Origin: Companilactobacillus keshanensis
GTDB lineage: Bacteria; Bacillota; Bacilli; Lactobacillales; Lactobacillaceae
Assembly (NCBI RefSeq): GCF_003946205.1
Contig: NZ_RHOS01000007.1
Span: 37,149-101,148 of the forward strand
Reading direction: 5' to 3'
DNA length: 64,000 bases
Each line of letters opens with the position of its first letter. Within the stretch, counting starts at the first letter, position 1. Positions 36,495 to 45,751 of the stretch are shown in pieces. The notes below the pieces were generated by a model that was given only the letters and a program-made list of their open reading frames with translations, searched no databases and was not told the origin of the DNA. A program made the position numbers and the translations under genes.

Positions 36495-36953
36495 TTATTT
36501 AACTATATTTGATTTTATGCGATCATCAGAAATTTCTTTGGGCGTAAATACTTCACTTGTTTGTCCAACAGTTAAAGCAAATAGTGCTGTAAATCCGCTT
36601 GGTAGAACGGTACTTGGAATCAAGTGGATACTACCCATATTGTAGTTTGCTCCCAATCCTTGGTCTTCAGCGGCGAGTTCCATATTGTGGACGATAGCTC
36701 CCGCTGAAACGTATTCTGATTTGGTAGGATCCTTGGCAGAAACCACTATCAAGGTTGGTGCATTATAAATGCCAGTTATTTGCGAGAGGACCTGCTGATC
36801 CTGAATGACAGTCAATCTGTAATCATCGTAACTACCCAATGAAACTGGTGCAGCATTAGCTGCCAGAATTATTTGATGTAGTTGTTTGTCATTCAATTGG
36901 CCTGAATATTTACGAATTGCTTTACGTGAATGAATCATCTTTAAAGTTTCCAT
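36495..36953 (-). CDS. Short nitroreductase-family protein
   Basis: The 152-residue protein has nitroreductase features (MIHSRKAIRKYSG; GLGANYNMGSIH). It is shorter than the usual 170-220 residues, so the FMN pocket is compact. Substrates of this group are quinones or nitro compounds. It is monocistronic with AGGAG upstream. Exact role unknown. Confidence 0.75.
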   Translation of the reverse strand: METLKMIHSRKAIRKYSGQLNDKQLHQIILAANAAPVSLGSYDDYRLTVIQDQQVLSQITGIYNAPTLIVVSAKDPTKSEYVSAGAIVHNMELAAEDQGLGANYNMGSIHLIPSTVLPSGFTALFALTVGQTSEVFTPKEISDDRIKSNIVK

Positions 36954-37220
36954 AACTAAACACTCCTTTTTGGTACAAGTCTATTTTATATCATTAAGTA
37001 ATTTAAACATATTAAAATCAAAATTGAAGGATATTAACTTAGTAATTATAAAAAGTGGATGACTCTAATCCAAGTAAGTTGTCAATTCACTCTATTGGAT
37101 CAATGTTTACTTCTATCATAAGTTTAACTTATCGATCATCTATTCATTCGGAATTGGTAAAGCAAATTTTTCCTTGTAATATTACCTTCGAAAGTTAGTT
37201 AACACATGGAGGATATATAA
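36954..37220. other. Intergenic region before the SDR gene
   Basis: This 267-bp stretch lies between divergent genes. I see a GGAGG site for the SDR gene and a GTAATATTAC palindrome near 37177, but no secure promoter pair and no gene. Confidence 0.35.
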
Positions 37221-38057
37221 ATGAATAATGAAGTAGTTGTATTATTTGGCGCCGGAGCTATCGGTGAAGCAATTGTTAGAAGAGTATCTGCTGGAAGAAA
37301 GTTACTATTAGCTGATTATAGTGAAGATAAGTTAGTCGAAATGAAACAGCATTTGTCCGAGGCCGGATTTTCGGTAGAAACAATTAAGGCTGATTTATCT
37401 TCAAGAACTTCTATTAAAGAAGTAGTTTCCAAAGCACAGTCACTTGGTGATATTATGGGATTAGTGAATGCAGCCGGAGTTTCGCCATCCCAAGCAAGCG
37501 CAAAACAAGTTTTGAAAGTTGATCTTTATGGAACTTCTGTACTATTAGAAGAGTTTGGTAAGGTCATGGCGCCAGGTGGTTCAGGGATTGTTATTTCATC
37601 TCAATCAGGTCATCGTTTACCAGGACTATCAGTTGAAGATAATAGGACTTTAGCAATGACTCCAACTGAAGAATTATTAAATTTGCCAATCTTACAGGCA
37701 GACGTTATTACAGATTCATTAGCAGCATATCAATATGCTAAAAGGACTAATGTTTTACGTGTAGCCGCTGAATCAGTTAACTGGCAAAAACGTGGAGCGA
37801 GAATAAATGCCATTAGTCCTGGTATAATTATGACACCGCTTGCTTTGGATGAATTGAATGGTCCAAGAGGCGATGGATACAGAAAGATGTTCAATTCTAT
37901 GGTCACAAAACGTCCAGGTACACCGGATGAGATTGCTAGTTTGGCAGAATTATTGATGGATCGTCGAAGTGCCTTTATTACAGGAAGTGATTTCTTAGTT
38001 GACGGTGGAATCACTGCACAGTATTGGTATGGAGATGTAGATGAGGTTAGAAATTAA
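37221..38057 (+). CDS. Short-chain dehydrogenase/reductase
   Basis: The 278-residue protein has a Rossmann start (VVLFGAGAIGEAIVRR), NAAG, and a catalytic Tyr-x-x-x-Lys in YQYAKRTN. It ends with GSDFLVDGGITAQYW. An insertion between the Ser region and the Tyr makes it slightly longer than the classical 250. A zinc alcohol dehydrogenase follows after 66 bp, and both may act on the same metabolite. Substrate unknown. Confidence 0.85.
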   Translation: MNNEVVVLFGAGAIGEAIVRRVSAGRKLLLADYSEDKLVEMKQHLSEAGFSVETIKADLSSRTSIKEVVSKAQSLGDIMGLVNAAGVSPSQASAKQVLKVDLYGTSVLLEEFGKVMAPGGSGIVISSQSGHRLPGLSVEDNRTLAMTPTEELLNLPILQADVITDSLAAYQYAKRTNVLRVAAESVNWQKRGARINAISPGIIMTPLALDELNGPRGDGYRKMFNSMVTKRPGTPDEIASLAELLMDRRSAFITGSDFLVDGGITAQYWYGDVDEVRN

Positions 38058-38123
38058 GAGCGCGCATCGATTAGTAGTAATGTTTATTTTACGCACGTTT
38101 CAAAAAAAGAGGGAGATCTTAAT

Positions 38124-39164
38124 ATGAAAGCAACAGCCTTTATTAAACCAGGAAAAGTAGAAGTTCAAGATGTAGAGAAACCTAAAATTGAAAAATCAAC
38201 CGATGCCATTATTCATGTTTTACGTGCCTGTGTCTGTGGATCGGATTTATGGTGGTTCCGTGGAATATCAGATCGCGAGAAGAATTCTTTAGTAGGTCAT
38301 GAAGCCATCGGTATCGTTGATGAAGTTGGTTCAGAAGTTACCGAGGTTAAAAAAGGTGACTTTGTAATTGCACCATTTACACATGGCTGTGGTCACTGTG
38401 CCGCTTGTTTAGCAGGTTTTGACGGTGACTGTATGAATAAAGAAGAAGGAGGAAATGGTGGATATCAAGGTGAATACTTGAGATTTACTAATGCTAATTG
38501 GGCTTTAGTAAAAGTTCCCGGATCTCCAAAAGACTATTCAGATGAAACCATCAATTCTCTTTTAACGTTAGCTGACGTTATGGCTACTGGTTATCATGCT
38601 GCATCATCTGCTGAAGTTAAAGAAGGTGACACAGTTGTTGTTATGGGTGATGGCGCCGTTGGACTGTGTGGGGTTATTTCTGCGAAACTTCGTGGAGCTA
38701 AACGTATTATTGCCATGAGCCGTCATGAAGATAGACAAAAGTTGGCATTGGATTTCGGTGCAACTGATATCATTGCCGAACGTGGTGATGAGGCAGTTCA
38801 AAAGGTAATGGAATTAACTGATGGTGGAGCCGACGCTGTGCTTGAATGTGTCGGAACAGAGCAATCTGTTGATACGGCTGTTAAAGTTGGTCGACCAGGT
38901 GCTATTGTCGGTCGTGTTGGTATTCCGCAAAATCCTGAAATGAACACTAACAATTTATTCTTTAAAAATATTGGTTTACGTGGTGGAATCGCATCAGTTA
39001 CTACCGATGATAGAGAAATTTTGTTGGATGCAGTTTTGAAGGGTGAGATCAATCCAGGAAAAGTTTTCACCAAGCGCTTTGCTCTTGAGGATATTCAAAA
39101 GGCTTATGAAGCAATGGATAAACGTGAGGCAATTAAGTCATTAGTTATTATTAGTGAAGGATAA
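38124..39164 (+). CDS. Zinc-dependent alcohol dehydrogenase (MDR family)
   Basis: The 346-residue enzyme has catalytic zinc ligands (CVCGSDLWWFRG; GHEAIGIVDEVG) and the structural zinc loop (CGHCAACLAGFDGDC). The NAD(P) motif is GDGAVGLCGV. It is likely in one transcript with the SDR gene and is followed by a terminator. The substrate is not evident; an LysR gene lies downstream. Confidence 0.88.
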   Translation: MKATAFIKPGKVEVQDVEKPKIEKSTDAIIHVLRACVCGSDLWWFRGISDREKNSLVGHEAIGIVDEVGSEVTEVKKGDFVIAPFTHGCGHCAACLAGFDGDCMNKEEGGNGGYQGEYLRFTNANWALVKVPGSPKDYSDETINSLLTLADVMATGYHAASSAEVKEGDTVVVMGDGAVGLCGVISAKLRGAKRIIAMSRHEDRQKLALDFGATDIIAERGDEAVQKVMELTDGGADAVLECVGTEQSVDTAVKVGRPGAIVGRVGIPQNPEMNTNNLFFKNIGLRGGIASVTTDDREILLDAVLKGEINPGKVFTKRFALEDIQKAYEAMDKREAIKSLVIISEG

Positions 39165-39168
39165 TACC

Positions 39169-39198
39169 AAAAAATCACATCTTGGGATGTGATTTTTT
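39169..39198 (+). terminator. Terminator of the SDR/ADH unit
   Basis: A perfect 13-bp stem (39169-39181 with 39186-39198) and TTGG loop, ending in a T-run. Confidence 0.88.
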
Positions 39199-39294
39199 TA
39201 ATACGTTGAAGTACTCTTTTTGAGCAATTTAATACTGTATAGTTGAACTTGTAAACAACAAAATACATTTTTTAACAAATAAGAGGGTCAAAAT

Positions 39295-40176
39295 ATGTTC
39301 CAACAAATGCAGTATTTCATATCAATTGTAAAAAATCATAGTTTCACCCAAGCAGCGGTCGAATGTAACATTTCACAGTCGGCTATTTCTCAACAAATGA
39401 AAGAACTGGAGTCTCATTTGGGAATTAAATTGCTTGAACGCAAAGGCCGAAGTTTCGAAGTTACCAAAGCCGGGCAATATTTTTATACGCACAGTCAAGA
39501 TATTTTGGATAATGTCGATACCTTAGTTGAAAATACGATCAAAATTGTTAAGAATGAACAGGTTGAATTAAAAGTGGGCTATCTCAAGAATTTTGGAACT
39601 ACGGAATTCTTGAAGACGGTATCAAAATTCTCTGAGGAATTTCCGCAGGTTAAAATCAAGATCACCAGCGGCAATCACGAAGAACTGTATGAATTATTAA
39701 GTACAGGAAAAGTCGATTTGAATTTTGCCGATCAGCGTCGGGCTTTGTCTAACGAATATGTGAATGAATTTTTAACTGACAGCAAATTTATGTTAGCAAT
39801 AAGCAAAACTTCTTTTGATGATATAAATGATCAAATGGATATTTCACAATTGGCTGATATTCCTTGTGTTTTGATTGCAGCCAACGACCAAAGAGAATCG
39901 GATGAGGCATACTATCGAGAGATTTTAGGTGTTAAAAGTGAATTTATATTGGCTGAGAACTATGATGAGGCTCAAATTTTGGTAGCATCTAATCAAGGTT
40001 ATTTGGTTGTAAATGATCGTACAGAAAAACAATTGAATACTGAGATCGTTAAAACGGTTAATCTAATAAATGCTAAGCAACAGATGGTTCAGAATTACTA
40101 TGCTTATTGGAAAGCCGATAATTCGGGGTACTACATTGAATCCTTCGCAAAGTTGCTCAAAGAGAATTTTGTATAA
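39295..40176 (+). CDS. LysR-family transcriptional regulator
   Basis: The 293-residue protein has an N-terminal HTH (FTQAAVECNISQSAISQQMKELESHLG) and a LysR substrate-binding domain. It lies downstream of the SDR/ADH genes and just before an NTF2-like gene. Its targets are uncertain because neither neighbour is divergent. Confidence 0.87.
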   Translation: MFQQMQYFISIVKNHSFTQAAVECNISQSAISQQMKELESHLGIKLLERKGRSFEVTKAGQYFYTHSQDILDNVDTLVENTIKIVKNEQVELKVGYLKNFGTTEFLKTVSKFSEEFPQVKIKITSGNHEELYELLSTGKVDLNFADQRRALSNEYVNEFLTDSKFMLAISKTSFDDINDQMDISQLADIPCVLIAANDQRESDEAYYREILGVKSEFILAENYDEAQILVASNQGYLVVNDRTEKQLNTEIVKTVNLINAKQQMVQNYYAYWKADNSGYYIESFAKLLKENFV

Positions 40177-40263
40177 GTTAGACTTATCAATTACTTCTTG
40201 AATTGAAATAGCTCTATATCAGTATTTCGGATATTATTTTTATTAGGTTAAGGAGTGATATTT

Positions 40264-40635
40264 ATGACTGATAAAGAAAAAATCATTGAACTGTATCGTG
40301 ATGAAAATAGAGCTATGGTAAATAAGGATATTAATAAATTGAACGAAATTTTGAAAGCATCAATGCATTTAACTCATATGACTGGGTACATTCAATCAAA
40401 ATTAGAATGGATCGATCAAATTCAAAATGAAAAAATGAAGTATTTATCATCGGTTGAAGAAAATATCAAAGATATAAAAATTGATGGTAATAAGGCTAGT
40501 TTGGTTGGTCAAAATCAGGTTAGAGCAAGTATTTGGGATGGAGGCATCAATACTTGGTCGCTAGAAATGAAGATTTATTTTGTTAAAGATAATGGTAACT
40601 GGATCATATCTGACCAGGTTGCCAGCACATACTAA
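40264..40635 (+). CDS. NTF2-like/SnoaL-type small protein
   Basis: The 123-residue protein has the NTF2-like cone pattern (IIELYRDENRAMVNKDINKLNEIL; WSLEMKIYFVKDNGNWIISDQVAS), related to DUF4440/SnoaL-like proteins. The ATG at 40264 follows AAGGAG by 8 nt. No catalytic role can be assigned. Confidence 0.72.
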   Translation: MTDKEKIIELYRDENRAMVNKDINKLNEILKASMHLTHMTGYIQSKLEWIDQIQNEKMKYLSSVEENIKDIKIDGNKASLVGQNQVRASIWDGGINTWSLEMKIYFVKDNGNWIISDQVASTY

Positions 40636-40669
40636 AACCTCCCTCAACTTAGGTTGAAGGAGGTTTTTT
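40634..40669. terminator. Bidirectional terminator
   Basis: An imperfect stem AAACCTCC/GGAGGTTT with an inner TCAAC/GTTGA pair, with A- and T-runs, lies between convergent genes. Confidence 0.8.
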
Positions 40670-40952
40670 AGGCTTTAGCATTAATAGAATCGGCACTTTC
40701 TAACATCTGATAAGTTGCTTCAAATGTTGGACAGACATCATCAGGAATAGCGTAGTTTTGAGTGGTTTCACGAAGTTGATCAAAATCGCCATCCAAATTT
40801 TGACCATTCTCGGCTGCTTCTTTTAGTTTAAGATATTCTTCTCTAACAGCGAATACTTCGGGATGATTTTTACCATGTGCGATCGTAATTGCTTTAGTGA
40901 ATAAATCCAGTTTTTCTTGATGGTTATTTAAATAATCTTTAACGGCAGTCAT
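40668..40952 (-). CDS. Small RIC-like protein (iron-sulfur repair type)
   Basis: The 94-residue all-helical protein carries H26 and H30-P-E32 (AHGKNHPEVFAVREEYLKL), and further on FDQLRETTQNYAIPDDVCPTFEATYQML. This pattern recalls short RIC-type proteins linked to repair of Fe-S clusters after oxygen or nitric oxide damage. A perfect FNR-type box lies 59 bp upstream, which fits. The family call is from memory of the pattern and needs a profile search. Confidence 0.5.
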   Translation of the reverse strand: MTAVKDYLNNHQEKLDLFTKAITIAHGKNHPEVFAVREEYLKLKEAAENGQNLDGDFDQLRETTQNYAIPDDVCPTFEATYQMLESADSINAKA

Positions 40953-40984
40953 ATATAAAACCTCTTTTCGTTTGATGAATCCAG

Positions 40985-41024
40985 TTTATATGAAAGCGGT
41001 TAAAAACGACTTGATTTAAATCAA
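40985..41024 (-). promoter_or_regulatory. FNR/FLP-box promoter of the RIC-like gene
   Basis: TTGATTTAAATCAA (41011-41024) is identical in sequence to the box before copZ. On the minus strand a TATAAA -10 is at 40990-40985. The predicted start near 40977 places the box centre at about -40. Confidence 0.75.
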
Positions 41025-41165
41025 GAATTCTAATTATTCTTGTGTATTTCATGTTACACTTTCCGATTAAAAGAGAAACGTCATTTTTCGTAATGGGTTA
41101 TAGTATGAGTTTCTTAGATGACCTAGTATATTAGTTTGTTCGTCTGAAGATAAATTTACTATCTT

Positions 41166-41513
41166 TTAACTAAGATCCCTGTGGTATTGCCATAATAAAT
41201 AAGATCCACCGATAAGAAATACAGCGGAATATTTTATCAAAAGGAAAATTTGCCACATGAAGGCATGTGGTAGAAAAAGATCACAGATGATAAATGTTGT
41301 AAACATGAACAATGCAGAACGGGCAAGAATTATATTAGTTCTTCCATCGCCGTTACTTAAGAAGTTCCAGCCAATAAACAGATAGTATCCTCTGAGAATA
41401 ATTATTAAACTGATAAAAAATATTGCAAAACTTCCCCCGACCAATTGATGCCAGTTAGCGGTTGATTCTGAAGACCAAAGAAGCAACCCTGTGAATAGTC
41501 CGTTATTGATCAT
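41166..41513 (-). CDS. Small four-helix membrane protein
   Basis: The 115-residue protein has four predicted membrane segments and no known motif. The ATG at 41513 follows GGGAGG and overlaps the end of the HTH gene by 11 bp. Small membrane proteins coupled to an XRE regulator of this size are common in Firmicutes. The role is unknown. Confidence 0.65.
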   Translation of the reverse strand: MINNGLFTGLLLWSSESTANWHQLVGGSFAIFFISLIIILRGYYLFIGWNFLSNGDGRTNIILARSALFMFTTFIICDLFLPHAFMWQIFLLIKYSAVFLIGGSYLLWQYHRDLS

Positions 41514-41739
41514 TATTGATTCCTCCCTCATATTGAAAGATCTCTTTTAGCGGAACTTTAAAATAATCTGAAATTCTGAATGCCAATAAAAGGGTAGGGA
41601 CATAGTTTCCTTTCTCCATAACGAAGATAGTCTGTTTGGAAACTCCAACTTTGTCTGCTAGTTCTTGTTGAGACATTCTAGCTAATACTCGATGTTCATA
41701 AACAGTGTTCGAGATGTTGTCACCAAAATCTTTTTTCAT
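41503..41739 (-). CDS. Small XRE-family HTH regulator
   Basis: The 78-residue protein is almost only an HTH (MSQQELADKVGVSKQTIFVMEKGNYVPTLLLAFRISDYFKVPLKEIF), close to YozG/Xre-type repressors. It is translationally coupled to the membrane protein gene and probably represses its own operon. Confidence 0.87.
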   Translation of the reverse strand: MKKDFGDNISNTVYEHRVLARMSQQELADKVGVSKQTIFVMEKGNYVPTLLLAFRISDYFKVPLKEIFQYEGGINNDQ

Positions 41740-41879
41740 ATACTTGACCTCTCGAATAAATAGTAACTTATAGTTTTAAAAAAGTAAAGTAAACTTATAC
41801 TCAAACGTATTACTATTTATAGACTGATAAATATGTAATAATGAAATTAGAAATGATTTTGGTATGGGAGGAAAGTATT

Positions 41880-42116
41880 ATGGCAGATAAAGAATTTACA
41901 TTGGAAGAACTCAAACAATATGATGGACAAAATGGCAATAAAGCTTATGTGGCAATTGATGGTGTAGTTTATGATATGACCGATGTTAAACCTTGGGCAG
42001 GTGGTAAGCATCACGGAAATACTGCCGGAAATGATCTGTCTGATGTGATCATTCACGCTCCACATAAAAAATCAGTTTTATCCAAGTTAACTGCAGTTGG
42101 TAAATTAGTAAAATAA
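41880..42116 (+). CDS. Cytochrome b5-like haem/steroid-binding domain protein
   Basis: The 78-residue protein is a single cytochrome b5-like domain (FTLEELKQYDGQNGNKAYVAIDGVVYDMTD...WAGGKHHGNTAGNDLSDVIIHAPH). Histidines in KHHG and HAPH are at the usual haem-ligand positions of the prokaryotic branch. GGGAGG precedes ATG. It is monocistronic with a terminator. Binding of haem here is inferred; lactobacilli usually must import haem. Confidence 0.82.
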   Translation: MADKEFTLEELKQYDGQNGNKAYVAIDGVVYDMTDVKPWAGGKHHGNTAGNDLSDVIIHAPHKKSVLSKLTAVGKLVK

Positions 42117-42122
42117 TTTAAA

Positions 42123-42161
42123 GATCCGCTATTCTATTTAACATAAGAATAGCGGATTTTT
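42123..42161 (+). terminator. Terminator of the cytochrome b5-like gene
   Basis: Arms 42123-42135 and 42146-42157 (ATCCGCTATTCT/AGAATAGCGGAT) lead into T-run. Confidence 0.85.
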
Positions 42162-42227
42162 AATATGAGTGAATTAATAATGAAAGTCGTATAATGAAAG
42201 TATTATAGACAATTTAGGGAGGATTTT

Positions 42228-44765
42228 ATGACTGAACTAACACATTTTTATCAAAAATTCCAGCCAATACATTACGATATTTATTTAGATATTAATCGAG
42301 AAACTAAGATGATTTCCGGTAAGACAACTATTACCGGTGAGGCTAAAGTTAAAAATATTTCGATCCATCAAAGCGGTTTAACAATCAAGTCCGTTCAAGT
42401 TGGTGGAGAAGATGTCTCCTTCACAGCTGAGAATCAAAATGATGCACTTAATATTGACTTGACTAGAATTGGTGAAGTAACTTTAACCATTGAATATACA
42501 GCAACTTTGACAGATTCTATGATGGGAATTTATCCTTCATATTATGAAATTGGTGGTGTTAAGAAGCAAATTATTGGTACACAATTTGAAACCAATTTTG
42601 CACGTCAGGCTTTTCCATGTGTTGATGAACCAGAGGCCAAGGCTAAGTTTGACATTGCTATCAAATTCGACGAGCAAATTGGTGAAACAGTTTTGAGTAA
42701 TATGCCAGAGATCAAGACGGAAAATGGTATTCACTACTTTGATACTACTGTTCGTATGTCCACATATTTAATTGCTTTTGCCTTTGGTGAATTACAAAGT
42801 AAAACAGCAACTACTAAGAGTGGTGTTAAAGTTGGAGTTTTCGCAACTAAAGCACATAAAAATAATGAATTAGACTTTGCTTTAGATATTGCTAAACGAG
42901 CAATAGAATTTTATGAAGATTTCTATCAAACACCATATCCACTTCCACATTCATGGCAATTGGCACTACCTGATTTTTCAGCTGGTGCTATGGAAAACTG
43001 GGGTCTGGTAACTTATCGTGAAGCTTATCTAACACTCGATCCAGATAATACGTCACTTGACACTAAGCAATTAGTTGCCACAGTTATCACTCATGAACTT
43101 GCTCACCAGTGGTTTGGTGATCTTGTAACTATGAAGTGGTGGGATGATCTCTGGTTAAATGAAAGTTTTGCCAATATGATGGAATATGTCTCAGTTGATG
43201 CGATCGAACCTGATTGGCATATTTGGGAAATGTTCCAAACTTCAGATGTTCCAGCTGCTTTGCAACGTGATGCAACTGATGGAGTACAATCAGTTCACGT
43301 AGATGTTGAAGACCCAGCTGAAATTGATGCATTATTTGACAGTGCCATTGTCTATGCTAAAGGTGCTAGAATGCTTGTTATGATGCGCGCTTTAGTAGGT
43401 GATGCTGCATTACGAAAGGGATTGAAGAATTACTTTAACAAACATCAATACAATAATGCTAGAGGTGCAGATCTTTGGAATGCCATTGGAGAAGCCGCCG
43501 GTATGGATATTGCTACAATTATGAATACTTGGTTGGAACAGCCTGGTTATCCGGTTGTAAAAGCATCGATCATTGATGGTGAATTAACTTTGACTCAAGA
43601 ACAGTTCTTCATTGGTGATGGTGTTGATAAGGAACGTCAATGGCAGATACCTTTAAATAGTAATTATGATGCTGCACCTAAGATCATGGCCGACAAAACG
43701 GTAGTTGTTGGTACATATGATAAATTGCGTAAAGAGAATAATGAACCATTCCGTGCTAATGTTGGAAATAATTCTCACTTTATCGTTAAATATGACGATG
43801 AATTATTGAAAGATATCTTAGATAATGTCGATTCATTAGATTCGATTTCACAACTTCAAATTTTACAAGATCTACGTTTGTTGGCCGAAGGGAAACAAAT
43901 ATCCTATGCTGAAATAGTGCCCTTACTACCAAAATTTGCTTCAAGTAATTCAAATGTTGTAATCGCTACGTTGTATCGTGTTGCAAACGATTTAAAGAAA
44001 TTTGTTACTCAAAATTCGTCTGAGGCCAAATCATTAGAGAAGTTATTTGATAAATTAAGTTCAGATCAAGTAAAGAGATTGGGTTGGCAACCAAAAATCA
44101 GTGACTCAAATGATGATCAATTAACACGTCCATATGTTTTGAACGCGTCATTGTATGCTAAAAATCCAATTTCAATTGAATCAGCACATGCAATTTATGA
44201 GGATAATGAGCAACAAGATTTATCCGCTATTTCCGCTGATATTAGATTATTTGTTCTACGAAATGAAGTTAAGAATTATGGTACAGAAGAAATATTCGAC
44301 AATTTGTTGGATGAATATCGCAAATCATCTGATTCTAGCTATAAGGAAGATATCTGTGCCGCTTTAACGGCGACACCAGATGTTAAATTAATTAAAAAGT
44401 TAGTTGGATTCTTTGAAGATTCAGATACGATCAAACCTCAAGATTTACGTGCATGGTATCGTGGATTGTTAGCTAATGATGCCGGACAACAAGCAGCTTG
44501 GGATTGGATCAGAAACGATTGGCAATGGTTGGATGACACTGTTGGTGGGGATATGGAATTTACTACCTATATCACCGTTACATCAATGATCTTCCGTACA
44601 CCAGAGCGTTTAGCTGAATTTAAGGCCTTCTTTGAACCTAAGTTGAATACACCAGGTATGAAACGTGAAATAAGCATGGATATTAAGGTTGTTGAAACAC
44701 GTGTTAAATTGATCGAGGCTGAAAAAGCTGCCGTTAATTCAGCTGTTTCAGAACTCGTCGATTAG
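42228..44765 (+). CDS. pepN: Aminopeptidase N (M1 family)
   Basis: The 845-residue zinc exopeptidase removes N-terminal residues (Lys, Arg, Leu) from peptides. The GAMENWG exopeptidase motif and H289-E-L-A-H293 with E312 as third zinc ligand are intact. The length matches lactobacillal PepN. There is no signal peptide, so it is cytoplasmic. It is monocistronic with GGGAGG upstream. Confidence 0.95.
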   Translation: MTELTHFYQKFQPIHYDIYLDINRETKMISGKTTITGEAKVKNISIHQSGLTIKSVQVGGEDVSFTAENQNDALNIDLTRIGEVTLTIEYTATLTDSMMGIYPSYYEIGGVKKQIIGTQFETNFARQAFPCVDEPEAKAKFDIAIKFDEQIGETVLSNMPEIKTENGIHYFDTTVRMSTYLIAFAFGELQSKTATTKSGVKVGVFATKAHKNNELDFALDIAKRAIEFYEDFYQTPYPLPHSWQLALPDFSAGAMENWGLVTYREAYLTLDPDNTSLDTKQLVATVITHELAHQWFGDLVTMKWWDDLWLNESFANMMEYVSVDAIEPDWHIWEMFQTSDVPAALQRDATDGVQSVHVDVEDPAEIDALFDSAIVYAKGARMLVMMRALVGDAALRKGLKNYFNKHQYNNARGADLWNAIGEAAGMDIATIMNTWLEQPGYPVVKASIIDGELTLTQEQFFIGDGVDKERQWQIPLNSNYDAAPKIMADKTVVVGTYDKLRKENNEPFRANVGNNSHFIVKYDDELLKDILDNVDSLDSISQLQILQDLRLLAEGKQISYAEIVPLLPKFASSNSNVVIATLYRVANDLKKFVTQNSSEAKSLEKLFDKLSSDQVKRLGWQPKISDSNDDQLTRPYVLNASLYAKNPISIESAHAIYEDNEQQDLSAISADIRLFVLRNEVKNYGTEEIFDNLLDEYRKSSDSSYKEDICAALTATPDVKLIKKLVGFFEDSDTIKPQDLRAWYRGLLANDAGQQAAWDWIRNDWQWLDDTVGGDMEFTTYITVTSMIFRTPERLAEFKAFFEPKLNTPGMKREISMDIKVVETRVKLIEAEKAAVNSAVSELVD

Positions 44766-44790
44766 TCAAAATTTTAAATATATGTACAAA

Positions 44791-44819
44791 AATCAGTAGC
44801 TGATAACTACTGGTTTTTT
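44791..44819 (+). terminator. Terminator of pepN
   Basis: Arms 44791-44799 and 44808-44816 with one wobble, then a T-run. Confidence 0.8.
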
Positions 44820-44900
44820 CTTTGTTTAAATTTTGGAGTAGATGCTGGAAATTACTTTTTATCAAACGCGTAAATATAATTATCGAAACAATAAGAACAA

Positions 44901-44940
44901 AAAAGCTCAAGAAATCCTTCGTGAGGATCTCTTGAGCTTT
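44901..44940 (-). terminator. Terminator of the Bax-inhibitor-type gene
   Basis: Arms 44901-44917 and 44925-44940 (AAGCTCAAGA/TCTTGAGCTT core). The A-run on the left reads as T on the minus strand. Confidence 0.82.
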
Positions 44941-44963
44941 TGGATGTCCTATTATCTTGATTA

Positions 44964-45659
44964 CTATCTATCACCGAAGATAGAAAGGATACTCAAGAAA
45001 ATATTGATGAAATCTAGTACCAAACTGATTGAAGCAACTAGAGCAATGGCTCCGAGTGTTTCTGAGTTTTGAGCACTGTTATAAATTCGTTTGATATTTT
45101 GTGAATCAAAGGCAATGTAGAATAAGAAAACTACGATAACAGCGATATTAACCAGCAAGGCGGCAACGGTACTGTGGAAGATCAAAATATTGATAACGGA
45201 AACGATAATTATTGAAATCAAACCGATCAGTAAAGTTCTGCTCCAAGTCGTTAGATCCTTTTTAGTAAAGAATCCAAATCCGGCAGATACTATGAATATT
45301 ACTGAAGTAACAGCCAAAGATTGGATAATACTTTGAGCTGAGTACAAGTAGAAAACAGGTACTCCAAAAACAGATAGTGCTAATAGGAATGCCACATAAC
45401 TGACAAACGTCATTAAATACGAAGTAGTTGCGAATCGGTTAGCCATGCTGATGAATCCAAAAGCTACGGCAATAACAACTAGTGAAAAAATCAAACTGTG
45501 TGCTCCCATCATATTCATGATTGAATATGAAAGTGAACTATTTCTAGCGATGGCGTTAGCAGCGATTGTCCAAAAGGCAACACCTAAACCAGTATACAAA
45601 TATACTAGCGAGGTGAATCGAGCCAAACCAGCGGTTTTTGCTTTATCTATTGATTGCAT
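44964..45659 (-). CDS. Bax inhibitor-1/YetJ-family membrane protein
   Basis: The 231-residue protein has seven predicted membrane segments. The family C-terminal signature is present (FYIAFDSQNIKRIYNS...ALVASISLVLDFINIFLSILSIFG, with the paired aspartates). Relatives such as YetJ are pH-sensitive calcium leak channels. GGAGG lies upstream. It is alone in its unit. Confidence 0.87.
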   Translation of the reverse strand: MQSIDKAKTAGLARFTSLVYLYTGLGVAFWTIAANAIARNSSLSYSIMNMMGAHSLIFSLVVIAVAFGFISMANRFATTSYLMTFVSYVAFLLALSVFGVPVFYLYSAQSIIQSLAVTSVIFIVSAGFGFFTKKDLTTWSRTLLIGLISIIIVSVINILIFHSTVAALLVNIAVIVVFLFYIAFDSQNIKRIYNSAQNSETLGAIALVASISLVLDFINIFLSILSIFGDR

Positions 45660-45751
45660 TGATTGTCCTCCCTCTCGTGTAAATCATTATAACAATTTTA
45701 TAATACAATGATAGCATAATTGAGATATTTGGACTTGATGTAGGTCATATG

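Noticed and set aside
40991..41004. cre-like TGAAAGCGGTTAAA between the FNR box and the -10 of the RIC-like gene
   Set aside because: It has two mismatches at conserved positions of the CcpA site, so catabolite control is not supported.
44842..45072. 76-codon plus-strand frame after pepN
   Set aside because: It runs through the terminator of the minus-strand Bax-inhibitor-type gene and overlaps its coding region, with no convincing ribosome site. It is a shadow.
45735..45748. TTGATGTAGGTCAT before the Bax-inhibitor-type gene as a fourth FNR box
   Set aside because: Only the left half matches; the right half has two mismatches of five and the spacing to a promoter is not convincing.
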